DNA of 64,000 nt from Capillidium heterosporum (taxonomy: Eukaryota > Entomophthoromycota > Entomophthoromycetes > Entomophthorales > Capillidiaceae): assembly GCA_016630905.1 (NCBI GenBank), contig WBMQ01000014.1:186001-250000 (forward strand). The letters are read 5' to 3'. Shown here piece by piece: positions 24,120 to 36,704 of the stretch; position 1 is the first letter of the stretch, and every line of letters begins with the position of its first letter. The notes below the pieces were generated by a model that saw only the letters and a program-made list of their open reading frames with translations, ran no database searches and was not told where the DNA came from. The position numbers and the translations under genes are program-made.

Positions 24120-24576
24120 ATGACAATTGATCTCATCCAAAGTGTTGACAATCCTAACTGTGTCGCTCAGTACTGTTCAAATTTAAGCCCAAATACTCAC
24201 TCGCTATTTTTGAATCGGTAAGCTATGGATTCAAGGGCATGCACCAGACTATCTTCTATATCAAATGGAGTACCTTTGGTAAAAATCTGATGAAATGTAG
24301 TAGAGGATATACTCATGGTAAATTATTAGTTTGAGCTTTTATTAAATGACTTGGTATAGTTTGTGGTGTAGAAATTGATGGCAAAGATGTAAACTAAACT
24401 TTATTGCTAAAATACCAACCTAGTTCAAAATAGAATTTGGAGCATTGAACCTTTCGTAACATGTAGCCTTGGCTACCAATTAGAAGTAGTATATTGAAAC
24501 TGATGGCAAAGCTATTTTTATCAGCCTATCTACCTATATACAACCTTTAGAAATTCGGCTATGGACTATGAGGTTA
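24120..24576 (+). pseudogene. Decayed copy of the Dabb-domain gene
   Basis: Upstream of and parallel to the intact Dabb gene. FKFKPKYSLAIFESVSYGFKG and STFGKN ... SRGYTHG followed by GVEIDGKD match the live copy exon by exon, with introns still in place. The following exon (HPHHVELAKNW in the live gene) is not recognisable. A small duplicated scrap (IETDGKA) appears near 24,500 and the terminal exon survives as AMDYEV. I read it as a tandem duplicate that lost function. Confidence 0.7.
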
Positions 24577-24914
24577 GAAACTGGAGATATTTCTTATACT
24601 TTGATATCTCCATTGAAAATGTAATTTCTCTACTGTATCTGAGTTTCGCAAGTCCAAAAATATAACAATTTTTAAAAATAATTCAAAACAAAACTGTTAA
24701 TAGTTGAAACACAATTGCTCTATTTAAGGACCAGTAAGAAATATAGTAGCTATACAATAAACCTTTTGAAGAAATAAAGATCTAGAGCTATTTGATCTAT
24801 GACGTTTACACCTGCCAAATAATGTTGATTACTAATAGCAAACGACAATTATAAATACAAACACTTTTGAGATCTCTAAATTCAATTTTTCTTTGACAAT
24901 ACCTAGCACTAAAC

Positions 24915-25414
24915 ATGACTTTAGTTCACGTAGGTAAATATACACATATTTCTGAATTGATAGATATCCTAACTAAATCAAATAGTTCTCTTCAAGATCA
25001 AACCCCAGTACCCCCTCACTGTCTTCGAATCCGTAGCTAATGGGTTCAAGAATATGTCGCAACATATCCCCCACGTCCAGAAGAGTACCTTTGGTAAAAA
25101 CATAACGGAGCGTGGTAGAGGTTACACTCACGGTAAATTTTTCATTTCAATTTTCTAGTAATATATCTTGTATGTAGCTTTAGTTGTAGAGATCGACAAC
25201 AAGGATGTAATCACCTATTCTATTTTTCCATTCTAAACTAAGTTACTTTTTTACTTTTATTTTAGAACCTTAGCAAATATATCGAGCACCCCCACCACGT
25301 CGAATTGGCCAAGAACTGGAAGCAATGTATCATAGCTGAAGGTAAGGCTCTTTTTTAACTAGATGTTTACTAGATATTTCTTTAGAAACTATGGCTGTCG
25401 ATTATGAAGTTTAA
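24915..25414 (+). CDS. Stress-responsive A/B barrel (Dabb) domain protein
   Basis: Five short exons: 24915-24933, 24986-25132, 25178-25206, 25266-25341 and 25386-25414, with introns of 44-59 bases. The product is 99 residues, the usual length of a stand-alone Dabb protein. It starts MTLVHVVLFKIKPQ, the classic first strand. RGYTHALVVEIDNKDNLSKY and EHPHHVELAKNW match the second half of the ferredoxin-like fold. Dabb proteins are small dimeric barrels; some are enzymes or bind small molecules, and in many the role is unknown. Likely cytosolic. The gene would be missed by a caller with a minimum exon length because its exons are as short as 19 bases. Confidence 0.9.
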
Positions 25415-25784
25415 GTAAAATCTTAAAGTATATGATGTTTGTATTGGCAGTACCTGCAAACAAATTTGCTGTATTGTTTTAAATTTAGCTTACATTTACG
25501 TTGTATGCAGCATATAAAATTCGACTTTTGATCTTTTATATTAAACTCGCTATCGTTTTGATCTCAGCTATATTCATATTCAAGCTTATTTTAGCCATAT
25601 ATATAATGATGATTATGGTCTTAAATTTAAAAATAGTTTATTGGGCAAAAGGAAAGATAAGAAATAGTACTAAACTATGTGTTACTTTCTGTATCTAGTT
25701 TAGCTCAACTTTTTGTCAGTTTGAGCTTTATAAAGCAAAATCTCAACTTCCAACTTCTTGAGCTCCAGCACAAAAGTTTCAAGA

Positions 25785-26826
25785 ATGCCTAGCAGTTTCC
25801 GATTGATACCTAAACGCAACTTTACCAACATCAAAGCTAGTGGTATCCTACCCATTTATAAACCAACCGGTATAGTTTCCACCGATATTGTTCGATTCGT
25901 CAAAAAAGTATTGGCTTACCATGACCAGAAATGGGATATATCCAAGATACCTCTACCCAAACCAGTTGGTGAAATCAATTTGGAGCTACAGAAACAGTAC
26001 AAGTTTGAAAGATCAGTCAAAGTAGGGCACGGTGGTACGTTAGATCCTTTGGCTTGTGGGGTTTTAGGTAAATATCTTTTCATCTTTTTATACTCTTTAT
26101 TCATTATTTTTGCACTATAGTTATTGCTTTAAACGATGCAACTAAAACTTTAGTAAAGTTTCTCAATTCGACTAAAGTAAACATTTTAAAATTTTGGTAC
26201 GGAGTCTATACTAACTGCACTTTAGCAATATAGAACTATTGGAAAACTAGGCTCTTCAACCGACTCTTACGACAGCCAAGGTCAGATACTAAATAGAAGT
26301 GATGCTAGCCATGTTACCTACGAACTTATTCAGCAAAAGATTCCCAATTTCTTGGGTACTATCAAGCAAAAACCACCTGTGTAAGTTCCTTCCAAAGCCT
26401 TCTCTCCTTTATTTTAACATATCAATATGTAGATTTTCAGCAAAACGAATCAACGGAGAACGCCTATACAACCTTGTCAAAGAAATTGACTACAAAGAGT
26501 TGGAAGCTAAGATACCTTTTCAACAGGTTGATTGCCACCAAATAGAATTGGAAAAGTTTTTTGAAGAAGAGTCCAAATACTTTCAACTTAAAGTCGACTG
26601 TGGTAAGGGATTCTTCATAAGGTCTTTGGTCAATGACTTGGCTATTAGTTGTAACAGTTTGGCCCATGTCACCTACTTAGAACGACTGAGACAAGGTCCC
26701 TTTTTCGTCGATGACTGTTTTACTTTAGATGAACTTCGATTGAAGATAGACGAGATACCGGAATTTGCTCAGAAGAATTGGCTGAAGACCAAAAAGTACT
26801 TTGAAGATAGTATAATGAAGGGTTGA
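25785..26826 (+). CDS. PUS4: tRNA pseudouridine-55 synthase, TruB/Pus4 family
   Basis: Isomerises U55 in the T loop of tRNAs; in yeast Pus4 serves both nuclear and mitochondrial tRNAs. Four exons: 25785-26067, 26121-26176, 26226-26380 and 26433-26826, with introns of 49-53 bases. The product is about 295 residues. Signatures in order: GILPIYKPTGIVST, then VGHGGTLDPLACGVL with the catalytic Asp in GGTLDP, VIALNDATKTLVKFL, TIGKLGSSTDSYDSQG, KPPVFSAKRINGERLY and GFFIRSLVNDLA. I chose the ATG at 25,785. The Arg- and Lys-containing N-terminus could be a mitochondrial targeting signal. Confidence 0.93.
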
Positions 26827-28930
26827 TAGAATTTTAAAGGTAAGTAAAGGTTTATTTTATATGTAAAAGTATAGTTTATTGCTAATATTCCAAGTAATAA
26901 ACATAGTGAATGTACCAATTTCTTTGTCTCATACTCTACTGATTTAAACTTTTGGCTTCCATAGATATTGAAAGACTAACTATATGTTTTTGTTTGATTT
27001 ATATTTTATTAGCATAGCTATATTTGGTGATAGAGCTTTGCACTATGTTACTTTTAATAACTTACGAAAGCTATCTAATAGACTCAACTGATTATATCAG
27101 TAAATACTTTAAAAATTACTAGTATTTTGCTCTTGGTTGGTAAGAACCTATCATCATTTTGACCCCACTGTATATACCTTTAGTATAGGCTCTATTTGAG
27201 ATTGACAATAATATAGATCTTTAACTTATGTATTAATATATATTATGTTTCGAGATATTCCAAAGTACCCATGCCCTTTAATTTCCAATTATGATTAGTG
27301 GTCATGCTCTGATTATATATACCAGCCATTTATTTCAATCTTCACATTCCTTTTCCATCGCCATCGTGTACCAAGGCTTAAGAGATGGTCATATTATATC
27401 CGAGAAAGGACTTCTAACCTGTATCTAAGCCAATGAACTACACGCTGATTACTAATTTACATATATCAATATGAGGGGTATATGGGTATTGACAATAACA
27501 AAAAGGCATTCAGCGAATATTTTATTGTCTCAGATATCAATTCTGTCGCTTAATATCCAAGTCCTTTACTGGGCTGGGAATATACATTCCTTAAACGAAC
27601 GACATTTAATAAGCTCCTTCCATTCACTAACCATATAGTAAAAGATATCATTTATCATCAAGAATAGTACAAATCCAAATACATGAAGGCCATAGCGGGC
27701 TAAGGAATGTAAAAGGAGCCTTCGAATTTGTAAACTTACTACCCTTCATCTTTCACCTGTACAATTGCATGTTCCCATTTTGACCCCGAAATTATATTTA
27801 TAGATCAAAATTTTAATTTACTTGTGTTCTTCCCTTTGTCTAGCTGGATCCGACATCCAACTCCTTTAGCTCCCAACTCTTATCCAACTCAAATTGATTT
27901 TGTAATTTCCACATTTTTGGTACAATTCAAAATACCCAAAGAATTGGCAACTATTATTCCGAAATTTCGGCAAGGCTTATTCAAAAGCCGATATACATCA
28001 ACCTTCAAGTTTAAACTTTGGAAACTACTGCCTGCCATGGACCGGTGGATGTCTACAATTTGAAAAGTTACTATACCCGACGAAACTTGCATCCAGTAAT
28101 CGAACCCATGTCCGAAGTAGCGAATGAATCATCAATATTAGTGCCATTATGGCACGTGTGAATTACCAAATTCAAAAGTTTCTTTGTTCAAGTTTTTAAG
28201 TTGTAAAATTATTCGCCTTACTGCCAAATGAAGGGATGAATAAATTGTTAGGTGGATTAAAACTAAATTATCTGGCTGAAATCCGCTCAACCAGATCATC
28301 CATTAGTTATCCGGTTTTCGAACTTAGCTCTTTTGGGTGGAATGGATAAGAAATTGACATTTGACAAGCTATAAGGATGGATACTTACAGCTTATAATCA
28401 GCAATCAAGGTCAGTTGATACCAACCTTTGTTATCGAAATTTGGAATTCAATTTATAAGAGAGAGGTAACTCAATACCAACTTCCTTGAAGTTTGACTAA
28501 AATGCGGGCTGCAAGGTGGCTTGCAACGACATCTATATTTTAGCAACGTTGCTATTGGAATGTGGAAGCCCATCCCCCAATGAACATCAAATATCGGTTA
28601 CATTCTTTGATTCATTCCAATTAATTTCCCATGTTAAATTGTATGGGGACTTGAAGCTGAAATTTCATTAAGATTTAATTATACTTCTTTTTGGGCTGAC
28701 CACTACCAAATGAATGCTTGAAAATTTAGGGAGCAATTCGAGTATAAACTAAAATGGCCTTATTGCTAAATTTCCGGCAGGCACCTATAACCTGCTTACC
28801 AAACTTTTCAAGCTTATTTTCTACACCTTTAATTAGTTACATCTCTACCAACTTCGGTTCAAGTTTCTCTTCCCCTCCAACTTTTGTATTTGGATGTTTC
28901 AACTGCAGGTGGTAGGCTATTAAATTTTGT
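26827..28930. other. Long intergenic stretch with no confident gene
   Basis: About 2.1 kb. Opposed open frames at 27,824-28,092 lack a convincing ATG and match nothing known. The composition of 28.1-28.9 kb is less AT-rich than usual for spacer here, so an old relic gene is possible, but I cannot support one. Confidence 0.35.
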
Positions 28931-29560
28931 ATGAGTGTTTTTAAAGCCGACCTTCCATTTACACAGCCACAGTTACCAAGGACGAAACGAGGTAGTTTAT
29001 CGATCAAAACACGTACCAGTAAGGTAGACAAGCTACTTAGTCCCACCAACTTTTTGTCGAGGTTTACTAAGCTCTTCAAATCCTCACCAAAAGATTACAG
29101 CTCGTCAGAGGAGGCTTCTCCGTCCGATATCGAACAAAGCCCACGTACGCAGCACGACCTTTCCCAAGAGACTATCGACTTGATGGAGGTATCTTCTATA
29201 TGCGTCTCGATGGAGCACTTTGACTTTGCCGATGCCTCTACTTTGAATCAGTTTCGAAACAATGAGATGATGACCATCAATCAAGTGCTATCTAGTGATT
29301 CCAACTCCAGATTGAAGGTAGGTACCTATAATCGATCCATTACCTCAAAGACTTCCCTACTCTCCAATCTAAATTCAGAACCTAGTTACTGTGATAGCTT
29401 ACGGAAGAAGGGTAAGAAGAAACCCAACTTAAAGTTAAATAGCCAGAAGTTGGACGACTACCAGTTCGATCAGATCCTACAGAACGGGTACTTTGATGAG
29501 GAAAGCAAGAGTTACGTCCCCACCCTGCAAATTTCATTGACTCCTAAAGTTGCTTGGTAG
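28931..29560 (+). CDS. Hypothetical Ser-rich protein
   Basis: Intronless open frame of 209 codons from ATG, with codon use like its neighbours. The product is hydrophilic, with a basic N-terminal half (RTKRGSLSIKTRTSKVDKLL), an acidic Ser patch (SSSEEASPSDIEQSP), and a C-terminus with a folded-looking stretch (LDDYQFDQILQNGYFDEESK). There is no signal peptide or membrane helix. I do not recognise a family. A regulatory, phosphorylated cytosolic or nuclear protein is possible. Confidence 0.6.
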   Translation: MSVFKADLPFTQPQLPRTKRGSLSIKTRTSKVDKLLSPTNFLSRFTKLFKSSPKDYSSSEEASPSDIEQSPRTQHDLSQETIDLMEVSSICVSMEHFDFADASTLNQFRNNEMMTINQVLSSDSNSRLKVGTYNRSITSKTSLLSNLNSEPSYCDSLRKKGKKKPNLKLNSQKLDDYQFDQILQNGYFDEESKSYVPTLQISLTPKVAW

Positions 29561-30294
29561 TATAGACACCCGACCTCCAGTCTATTATGTTGACAAACTA
29601 AAATACCTCTCTCTTTAGGTTTTGTCGATCTGATCTCAAAGTAGCTTACCAAGTTAAATCACCAGTGTGCATGATTCTCATATCTACGCCATTTCTATCG
29701 CGAGTAGGGTTCTTATTTTCAATTGATAAGCTAGTGTCTCCTACCTTCAGTTTAACATCACCCATCTATAATATTTTATTCTAACCTTTTCTATGTAAAA
29801 AGCTTGACATCAAAAATAAATAATAAAGTTTTTCGAGTGGCTATTTCATACAGGGTATACCTACTATAGTTTATGTAAGTTTTTATCAGTAGCAGTAAAC
29901 GATACTATAAAAGCTTTTATGTATCTATGATCACTATTTATGGTATCTATCTATTTCGTATTTAAGTACTCACTATTTAAACATCAACATCAACAAAAGG
30001 ATGAAAGGGAGTTGGATGTAGCTAATAATTTACTGTAAGATTATATATTTATAATAAAAATATGCAACCACAAGTAATAACTACTACTACCTTTAAGGAC
30101 ATTTGTACTACACTATATAGTGTAGATATTCTATTATATATAGTACTAGCAATAGGTATGATAATGGAAATATTAGAAAACTCTAGTTCAAGCCTAAACT
30201 TTGAAACTCAACAATCTAAAAAGATTTTGAATAATTTTATTGTATTAAATAAGTTCTTTTTGACAGAGTACATGACTTGTTTCAAAGAGTTGTA
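29561..30294. other. Intergenic, AT-rich; small open frame at 30062-30295
   Basis: A 77-codon ATG-started frame with one hydrophobic segment ends at the tRNA gene. It is AT-rich and unmatched, so it is probably chance. Confidence 0.3.
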
Positions 30295-30300
30295 GCCGAC

Positions 30301-30343
<43 letters not shown>

Positions 30344-30367
30344 TGCGTTCAATCCGCAGTGTCGGCA
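30295..30367 (+). tRNA. tRNA-Phe (GAA)
   Basis: A 73-base cloverleaf with a 7-bp acceptor stem (GCCGACA with TGTCGGC), D arm AGCTCAGTTGGGAGAGC, anticodon loop CTGAAGA giving GAA, and T arm CTGCGTTCAATCCGCAG. Discriminator base is A. It has no intron, unlike yeast tRNA-Phe. T-rich sequence after it can end Pol III transcription. An identical copy lies at 33,168-33,240 on the other strand. Confidence 0.96.
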
Positions 30368-31259
30368 TTCCTTTTTAGTTTTTACTCTTAGATCCCTTCG
30401 GTAACCCTTGTAATAGATTTTGATAATTGTTTTTTTGCAGTAAGGTTTCTTTCAAGCTTACATTCATTCTTATATTTCTAGATCTTCTATTTATAATAGA
30501 ACATATATGTATGCTTTGAATAGTTTCCTTGTATTAGAACCTGCTTCTTTGTTGGAATCTCATCTGTCTTTCAATGTATCTTATTCTGTTGTCGACATAT
30601 GTGTTTAAACACAGTTCAAATGGAAGTCTATCTTTACGAATCTTTTGCATTTGGTAACCTCTTGTAACTATATAAGATGTCGTCACTACTACTATTTATA
30701 AGAGGTAACTAATTGATAAGTTGGGTAAAAAGTGATATATGTTCATAAGCTTTAAAGAATAGATGCTGGTATATGAATCAAGAAATCAATAAATACTACA
30801 TGTAGTAGCTTTGGCTGGGCATAGACTAACAATACGAACTTGTACTCGGATCTTTCATCTACTGCCTAAAATTTAACAGACTTTAATTGGTAGGAACTAT
30901 TTCCAATATTTAACTGACCAAATCTTATCAATTTAATCATTGTAGAATCTAATGAAAACCTACTGAATTCAACGATGAAACTTTAGCTTATATTGGAAAT
31001 GAAAAGTTTCCAAAATTATCTATCATACGTTTTAAAACCATCTATTAACAATATGTTTCAAACCTATATGACTATTACTTAATACGCCGATCAAAAGATA
31101 AAACTCGTATGAAATTGGACTGCTTGTATAAAACATTGGTTATGATAATCAGTATTGGTTTGACATTTGATTTGCAGAGCTCACTAATAAATCTTTATAC
31201 TTTACCTACCTATATAAAGAACGCCCTTTGTCTTTTTATACTATTTTTCAAAAAATTAA
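30368..31259. other. Intergenic, nothing recognised
   Basis: AT-rich spacer between the tRNA and the membrane protein gene. Confidence 0.4.
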
Positions 31260-32272
31260 ATGCTATTCAGTAGAGCTATTTCATTACTTCTAGTTGGCTT
31301 ATACTCGGCAAGTTACCAAGGTAAGTAGACATGCAAAGTTAATATACTAAAGACACTTTTAGATAAGGTAACCACAACCTCCGACCTACTTCCCAGTTCC
31401 AACTACGATCCCAATCAATTCACCATTAGAGTACGTAGACTGGACAATGTATTTAACGATAGTAACTATAATGCCGATCCCAGCATCTACCGAGAGATGG
31501 ACATATTTATTAAATTCAAACTTACTAAAGATTCGGTAGCTAACTTTATTCACATCAGTACTAAAATTCCAATAGCTAATCTATAATGACAACGAAGTTA
31601 AGTTGGGTACCAGTGAAATATTAAGCTTCAACACGACTTACACTGACAATAGCTTGAACTTGAAGGAGCAAACTCAACTCAACACCAAATTGAACAATTT
31701 TGGCATAGTCAAGATCAAAATCAAGACTCAAGTTGAAGACTTAGTCAGTTTAAACTCCCTTTCAAGTATCAACGACAACAACATCAATGGAGGTTTAGTA
31801 CCTTTCCGTAGGATTTTAATCGATGAAAACATTTTGGAGCTGGATGGCAACAAAGTTGAGCAGATTGACTTCCAATTTAACATCTTGGATTGTTATTTGG
31901 ATGGAACAATCATTAGATCTATCAATCAACTGCTCCCTCAGGATGGTAGCGATATTAAGATTTTGGATTTGAACGTTGTTAGAGGTAATGATGTTGAAAA
32001 TATACCTACTAACTTTATGCAGACTTGGGTTGGTATGCAACGATTGTAGAGGGTACTTATATAATGGTAGGATTACCTACCCCATCTAGTTGTTTTAGCT
32101 TTGGTGTTGAGCTTCCTATTATACATTGGGTATTCAAACAACAAATTAGATAGGCTTGAATGACTACGAGGACAAGGATCTTTTACCTGGTTACTACTCC
32201 CCATTGGAAACCGATGACACAAAGACTGACACTTTCAAGGATCCTTTGCTTTCGCAGACTTATAAGATTTAG
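31260..32272 (+). CDS. Type I membrane protein, paralogue of the gene at 49.2 kb; family unknown
   Basis: Exons traced: 31260-31320, 31363-31535, 31576-31984, 32023-32052 and 32099 onward, with introns of 38-46 bases. The N-terminus is a signal peptide (MLFSRAISLLLVGLYSASYQ). The ectodomain of about 195 residues contains RRILIDENILELDGNKVEQ and LDCYLDGTIIRSIN. These align with RRISIHEKILEVEGKDVIQ and LDLYTNGTIIRKVSE in the 49.2 kb paralogue. A single helix follows (ALVLSFLLYIGY). The frame with the helix ends at 32,163. A likely cytosolic tail (DYEDKDLLPGYYSPLETDD) lies in another frame up to 32,272, so either one join is missed or there is a frame break. The tail resembles the paralogue's EEDILPSYIEKD. 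I do not recognise the family. A surface or endomembrane protein is likely. Confidence 0.7.
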
Positions 32273-33167
32273 AGGTAAAGGACTTTATAGCGTAGAGTTG
32301 GTTGAATAAATTTATAGGACATGTTTTTCACATTCATGTATATAGTATTTTGTTGTACCTACTAATATATCTAATAAGTACCTTTCAATCGATATTTTAT
32401 ACCTATTTTATAAATAGCTTCATGGTAAAATTTAGTTATACATTAGAAGTATCCTATTCGTATTTAAATATATTTAATTGAAGAGTAAAAATGAATAAAA
32501 GCAAAGCTATAGTATATAATTGTCAGCCACCGTTATATCAGAGACTTTTTAAAATTATGTCTGGGACTGGAGCTTATAATATTTTATAGTAATACTACAT
32601 CCCAGTTCTATCTCAAGACAACTCAAGTTTTTGTAAAAGCAGTGACTCAAGACGACTATCAGCTCTTTTATAGTGACAAGTCAATGCTAAATCTAAGTGA
32701 ATCTCGGCTCAGTTAACTATAGAAACTATACGATTCAAATCAAAGTTGGAGTCAAACAGCTATATATTTCCATCATTCAAAGGTTGAAGGAAGACAAGTG
32801 TCGTTGATTACTAGAATACATGTATTTATACTTTACAGACATTTAGGATGTAAACTACTTTTTTGGATCTTAATATCTAAATTCAACTTCAAATCACCTC
32901 AAATTTGATGCTAATTCATGATTACCAACTAAACTATAGTGTTTATCTTTGCCACAAAACTAACCAAAATATACTTATCAATAACATATTTACTAGCTTC
33001 AATTTATTAATTCCAGAGTATCATCTTGGATAAAAAGACTTAAAGATATATCAAATCCAAAGGTGGGTTAGTTAATATGTATTATAGGTTTGTTCCAACA
33101 AAGATAAAGTGCCAGGCTAGTTACAATAAAACTGATAGAAAAGATCCTTCAACTTTACAAAAAAGAA
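32273..33167. other. Intergenic, nothing recognised
   Basis: AT-rich with short broken frames only. Confidence 0.4.
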
Positions 33168-33191
33168 TGCCGACACTGCGGATTGAACGCA

Positions 33192-33234
<43 letters not shown>

Positions 33235-33240
33235 GTCGGC
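33168..33240 (-). tRNA. tRNA-Phe (GAA), second copy
   Basis: Reverse complement identical over all 73 bases to the tRNA at 30,295-30,367, with anticodon GAA and no intron. The few bases just outside are also alike (GTTGTA before, ATTC then T-run after), so the copied unit is slightly larger than the tRNA. The two copies face each other across 2.8 kb. Confidence 0.96.
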
Positions 33241-33708
33241 TACAACCTTTTAAAGTGAATTATAAACTTTTTTCTAAAAACAATATTTATTAGAGTATAC
33301 TATTTTCTGGCTCTTACATTTATGATGATGGTTTCAAACTTTCCATATTTTCAACTTGATTCCTATTGGAATTGTCTCCAAGAAACAAAAGAAAGGTAGA
33401 ACATTCAAAGCTGCAGTACTTTCCTTAGATATACAAGATGCATTCAAAGTGATGTACATCCATGGAAGCTTTCTTTGGATTTGAAAAACGTAAACTATAG
33501 GGATAAAGTCAAATTCATCTCTATAAGGATATAAATTTTCACAACTTAAAAGATTGCTATAGACAAGCTAGGTAAAATACTAATACGATACTATTTCAAA
33601 AGCTTAAAAAATAAATTTGAATAGTCTATTACTTTAAATGATGATATAGTTGATAATAACATAAATTTATTGAAAATAGTTAAAGTTAGTGTAAAAGCTT
33701 TTGTACAT
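33241..33708. other. Intergenic, nothing recognised
   Basis: Spacer between tRNA-Phe and the 3' end of the P-type ATPase gene. Confidence 0.4.
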
Positions 33709-36704
33709 CTACTCATCATCAACAACGATCCTATTAGTCTTCATAAACTGGCGTTTCAAGCCTTTGAATAGTTCGGACAGGATTATGAAGACGACACAGG
33801 AGGCGAGGACTAAACCCCATTCCCAAGATATAGCTTCATGCTTGAAGACGGTGTGGTTCAGCCCTGGAATGTAGATGACGGGGAAGAGGAGTAGGACTCC
33901 AACTACAGCCGACCAAGCTAAAAACCGGTTGGTGGAGATGGATCGAATACCTTTGATGGACCAAGCCGGCTTACGTAATGACCTACAATTGAACCCTTGG
34001 ATGAGGATGAGTAATGTTAAGCTGGCGTAGGCGGTGGCACGGGCTCTAAAGACTTCGTGGCAGTCACCATCCATGAAGCTATCATTGCATCCCTGGTGTA
34101 AGTTACCGTCCCCGAAGCCAAAGATAACTATTACAAAGTTGGCAAAAGTCAAAAGCCCCATAGTCAGACCGTAGAAAATTATATCAAGCATAACTTCGAA
34201 AGTAAAGAGGCCACCACTTATGGGGCGTGGAGGTACCGCCATGGACTTCTTCTGAGCTGGTTCCAGGCCTAAACCCATAGCTGGTGGCGATGATGTTACC
34301 ATGTTGAGAAAAAGGATCTGGATGGGGGACATAGGAAAGACTGACTTGCCTTCTAAATCGGTGAAGCAGAGACCTACCACCAAGGCGACGATTTCGGCAA
34401 AGTTGGTCGACATGAGGTGTAATACAAATTTGACGATGTTTTCAAAGATACGACGGCCTTCTTCGATGGCATTAACGATGGTAGCGAAGTTGTCGTCGGT
34501 TAGGACAATGTCGGAAGCTTGTTTAGCGACATCGGAACCAGAGAGACCCATGCCGATGCCTACGTTGGCGATCTTCAAGGATGGAGAGTCATTGACCCCA
34601 TCACCCGTCATGGCAGCGACCCGTTTCCTACGATGTAAGGCTCTTATCATCTTAACTTTAGTGTCGGGACTACAGCGCGCAATTACATATGGTAGCTCCT
34701 GCATACTGTCGATTTGTTCGTCGGTAAGGGCGTCGAACTGTTGTGCCGTCATCACCAAGTTATTTTCACTAAGGTTCAAGACAGTATGGTCGGGTGCGGG
34801 AGTGTTTTCAGGGATGATACCAACATCTCTAGCGATGGCAGTGGCGGTAGCAGGGTGGTCCCCAGTAAGCATGTGAACCTGGATCCCGGCTTGATAGCAG
34901 GCCATGACCGAAGGTCGCGATTCCAGTCGTGGAGGGTCGTATATGCCAACTAGACCAATCATAGTCAGGTTAGATTCTACGGCTTCACGGGACCAGTTGG
35001 ATGGATCTAAACCTTTGAAATCGTCATCATTGATCTCACGGTAGGCGGTGCATAATGTACGTAATCCTTGGCTAGCTAAGTGTTCCATGTGTGGTGTAGT
35101 CAGTTCGAAAAGTTCTTGGCTGTTGCCTGATTTTAGAGTTCGAGTTTGGTTATTCTCGATGATTGCGGTGCATTTGGCCAACACGCGTTCCATGGCACCC
35201 TTGGTAAAGATAAATTTACGTTGGCTGGGTCGATGTTTGTAGACTACCGACATGAGCTTGATAGTTGAGTCGAAGGGGAATTCAGCGAGGAGCTCGAACT
35301 GATAGCTGTTGTTCATGTCGGTTAAAGTAGGTTGGCCCATGTTCATTTTGTAGGCAAAAGTCTGCATGGCATTCTCAGTAGGGTCACCTAGGCCGATCCA
35401 ATCTCCAGTTGCCTTGTCCTTCTTCAACTTGGCAACATTGCAGAGAGAAGCGACTTGCGTTAGTCTTAATATTTGATCGCTCATATCAGTGGAGTCGACT
35501 TTATCGACGTCTTGACCATCTTCAGCGTATGATCGGTGCAAGTTATCGTCGGGTGTTGGACCTTCCCTGAAAACGTCACCTACTGGCGTGTAGCCTATGC
35601 CGGTTACGGTGTAGTAACCGTCTCCAGGTAACCAGAATCGAGTCAAGACCATCTTGGCTTGGGTTAGGGTACCAGTTTTGTCGGAGCAGATGTTGGTAAT
35701 TGAACCTAAGGTCTCCAGGGCTGTCAACTGTCGTACGATGGCTTTGTTCTTAGCCATGTTTCGAACACCGGCTGCCATCGTTAAAGTTATAGCGGCAATA
35801 AGACCTTCTGGGATCATGGCGATGGAGACGGCAACTGCGTAGATAGCGACGTTCTTGTCGATCTTCCAGTTATTTACGGAAAATACGATGATGGCTAGTA
35901 GAATAGCAAGTGCAAAGACAACTAGGGCCATACGATCCATGGTGCGTTGTAACGAAGTCTTGTGGTTTCCTTCACTATCGTTCAAGGTGGTGGCGATCTT
36001 TCCGATTTCAGTCTTCATCCCAGTAGCTACTACGATGGCTTTTCCACGACCTTTAGTTACAGTGGTGCTTGAAAAGCAGAGGTTGATGCGATCACCGACG
36101 GGTACGTCCCTATCGGTTATCACAGTGGTGGACTTTTCAACGGGTACCGATTCACCAGTCAGCAGAGCTTCGTCGATGCTCAGATTGAACTGCTCGATGA
36201 TGCGGGCGTCAGCTCCAACTACGTCTCCGTTCTCCAGTATGATGATGTCTCCGGGAACCAGTTGGTTGGTAGGCACCTTCTGTCGATGACCGTCCCTTAT
36301 TACATTGGTGGTAGGTGATGCAAGCCTCCGCAGCGACTCCATCGTCTTCTCGGCCCTAAATTCTTGGAAGAATCCGACCAAAGTATTGAATACTATGATT
36401 GCAGCGATGACCCCGCCTTCGATCCAGTCCTGGAAGGCGAATGCTATTGCTGTCGCTATCAGCAGTATTATAGTTAGCATGTTGGCGACTTGTCGGAGTA
36501 ATATCTTCAGTGGGGAAACGCCAGTACTGCCACTTAGTTCGTTCAGGCCAACTTTTCGTGCAAGCCTTTGACTTGGTCGCTAGAAAGCCCTTCTTCAAGG
36601 TCCGATGAGAGGAATTGTACAAGCTCCTCCGGAGATTGTGTATGGAAGTAGCTAGGCTCTACTGCCGTCTGTTGCTTAGTTTCATTTTTGGTTTTAAATC
36701 CCAT
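33709..36704 (-). CDS. ENA1: P-type cation ATPase, fungal ENA (P2D) type sodium/potassium efflux pump
   Basis: Pumps Na+ or K+ out of the cell with ATP; plasma membrane. About 998 residues, normal for the family. Signatures: LLTGESVPVEK, the phosphorylation site CSDKTGTLTQ, MLTGDHPATA and the hinge MTGDGVNDSPSLK. The helix-4 motif IPEGLIAAITLTMA has the fungal ENA form rather than the Ca-pump form. Ten membrane segments are expected; the pairs at both ends are visible. The open 923-codon frame starts only at an internal Met, but a good ATG lies at 36,704 (MGFKTKNETK). From there the frame runs through a typical N-terminus (YFHTQSPEELVQFL) to an AAAA run near 36,555, where the frame changes and continues VGLNELSGSTGVSP. 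One missing A would explain it. No introns. The symbol is by family only. Confidence 0.9.

Noticed and set aside
27824-28092. Opposed open frames that could be an old gene
   Set aside because: No ATG, no domain, and neither strand is favoured.
34301-36289. Several plus-strand open frames opposite the P-type ATPase
   Set aside because: Antisense shadows of a well-supported gene; no independent domain.
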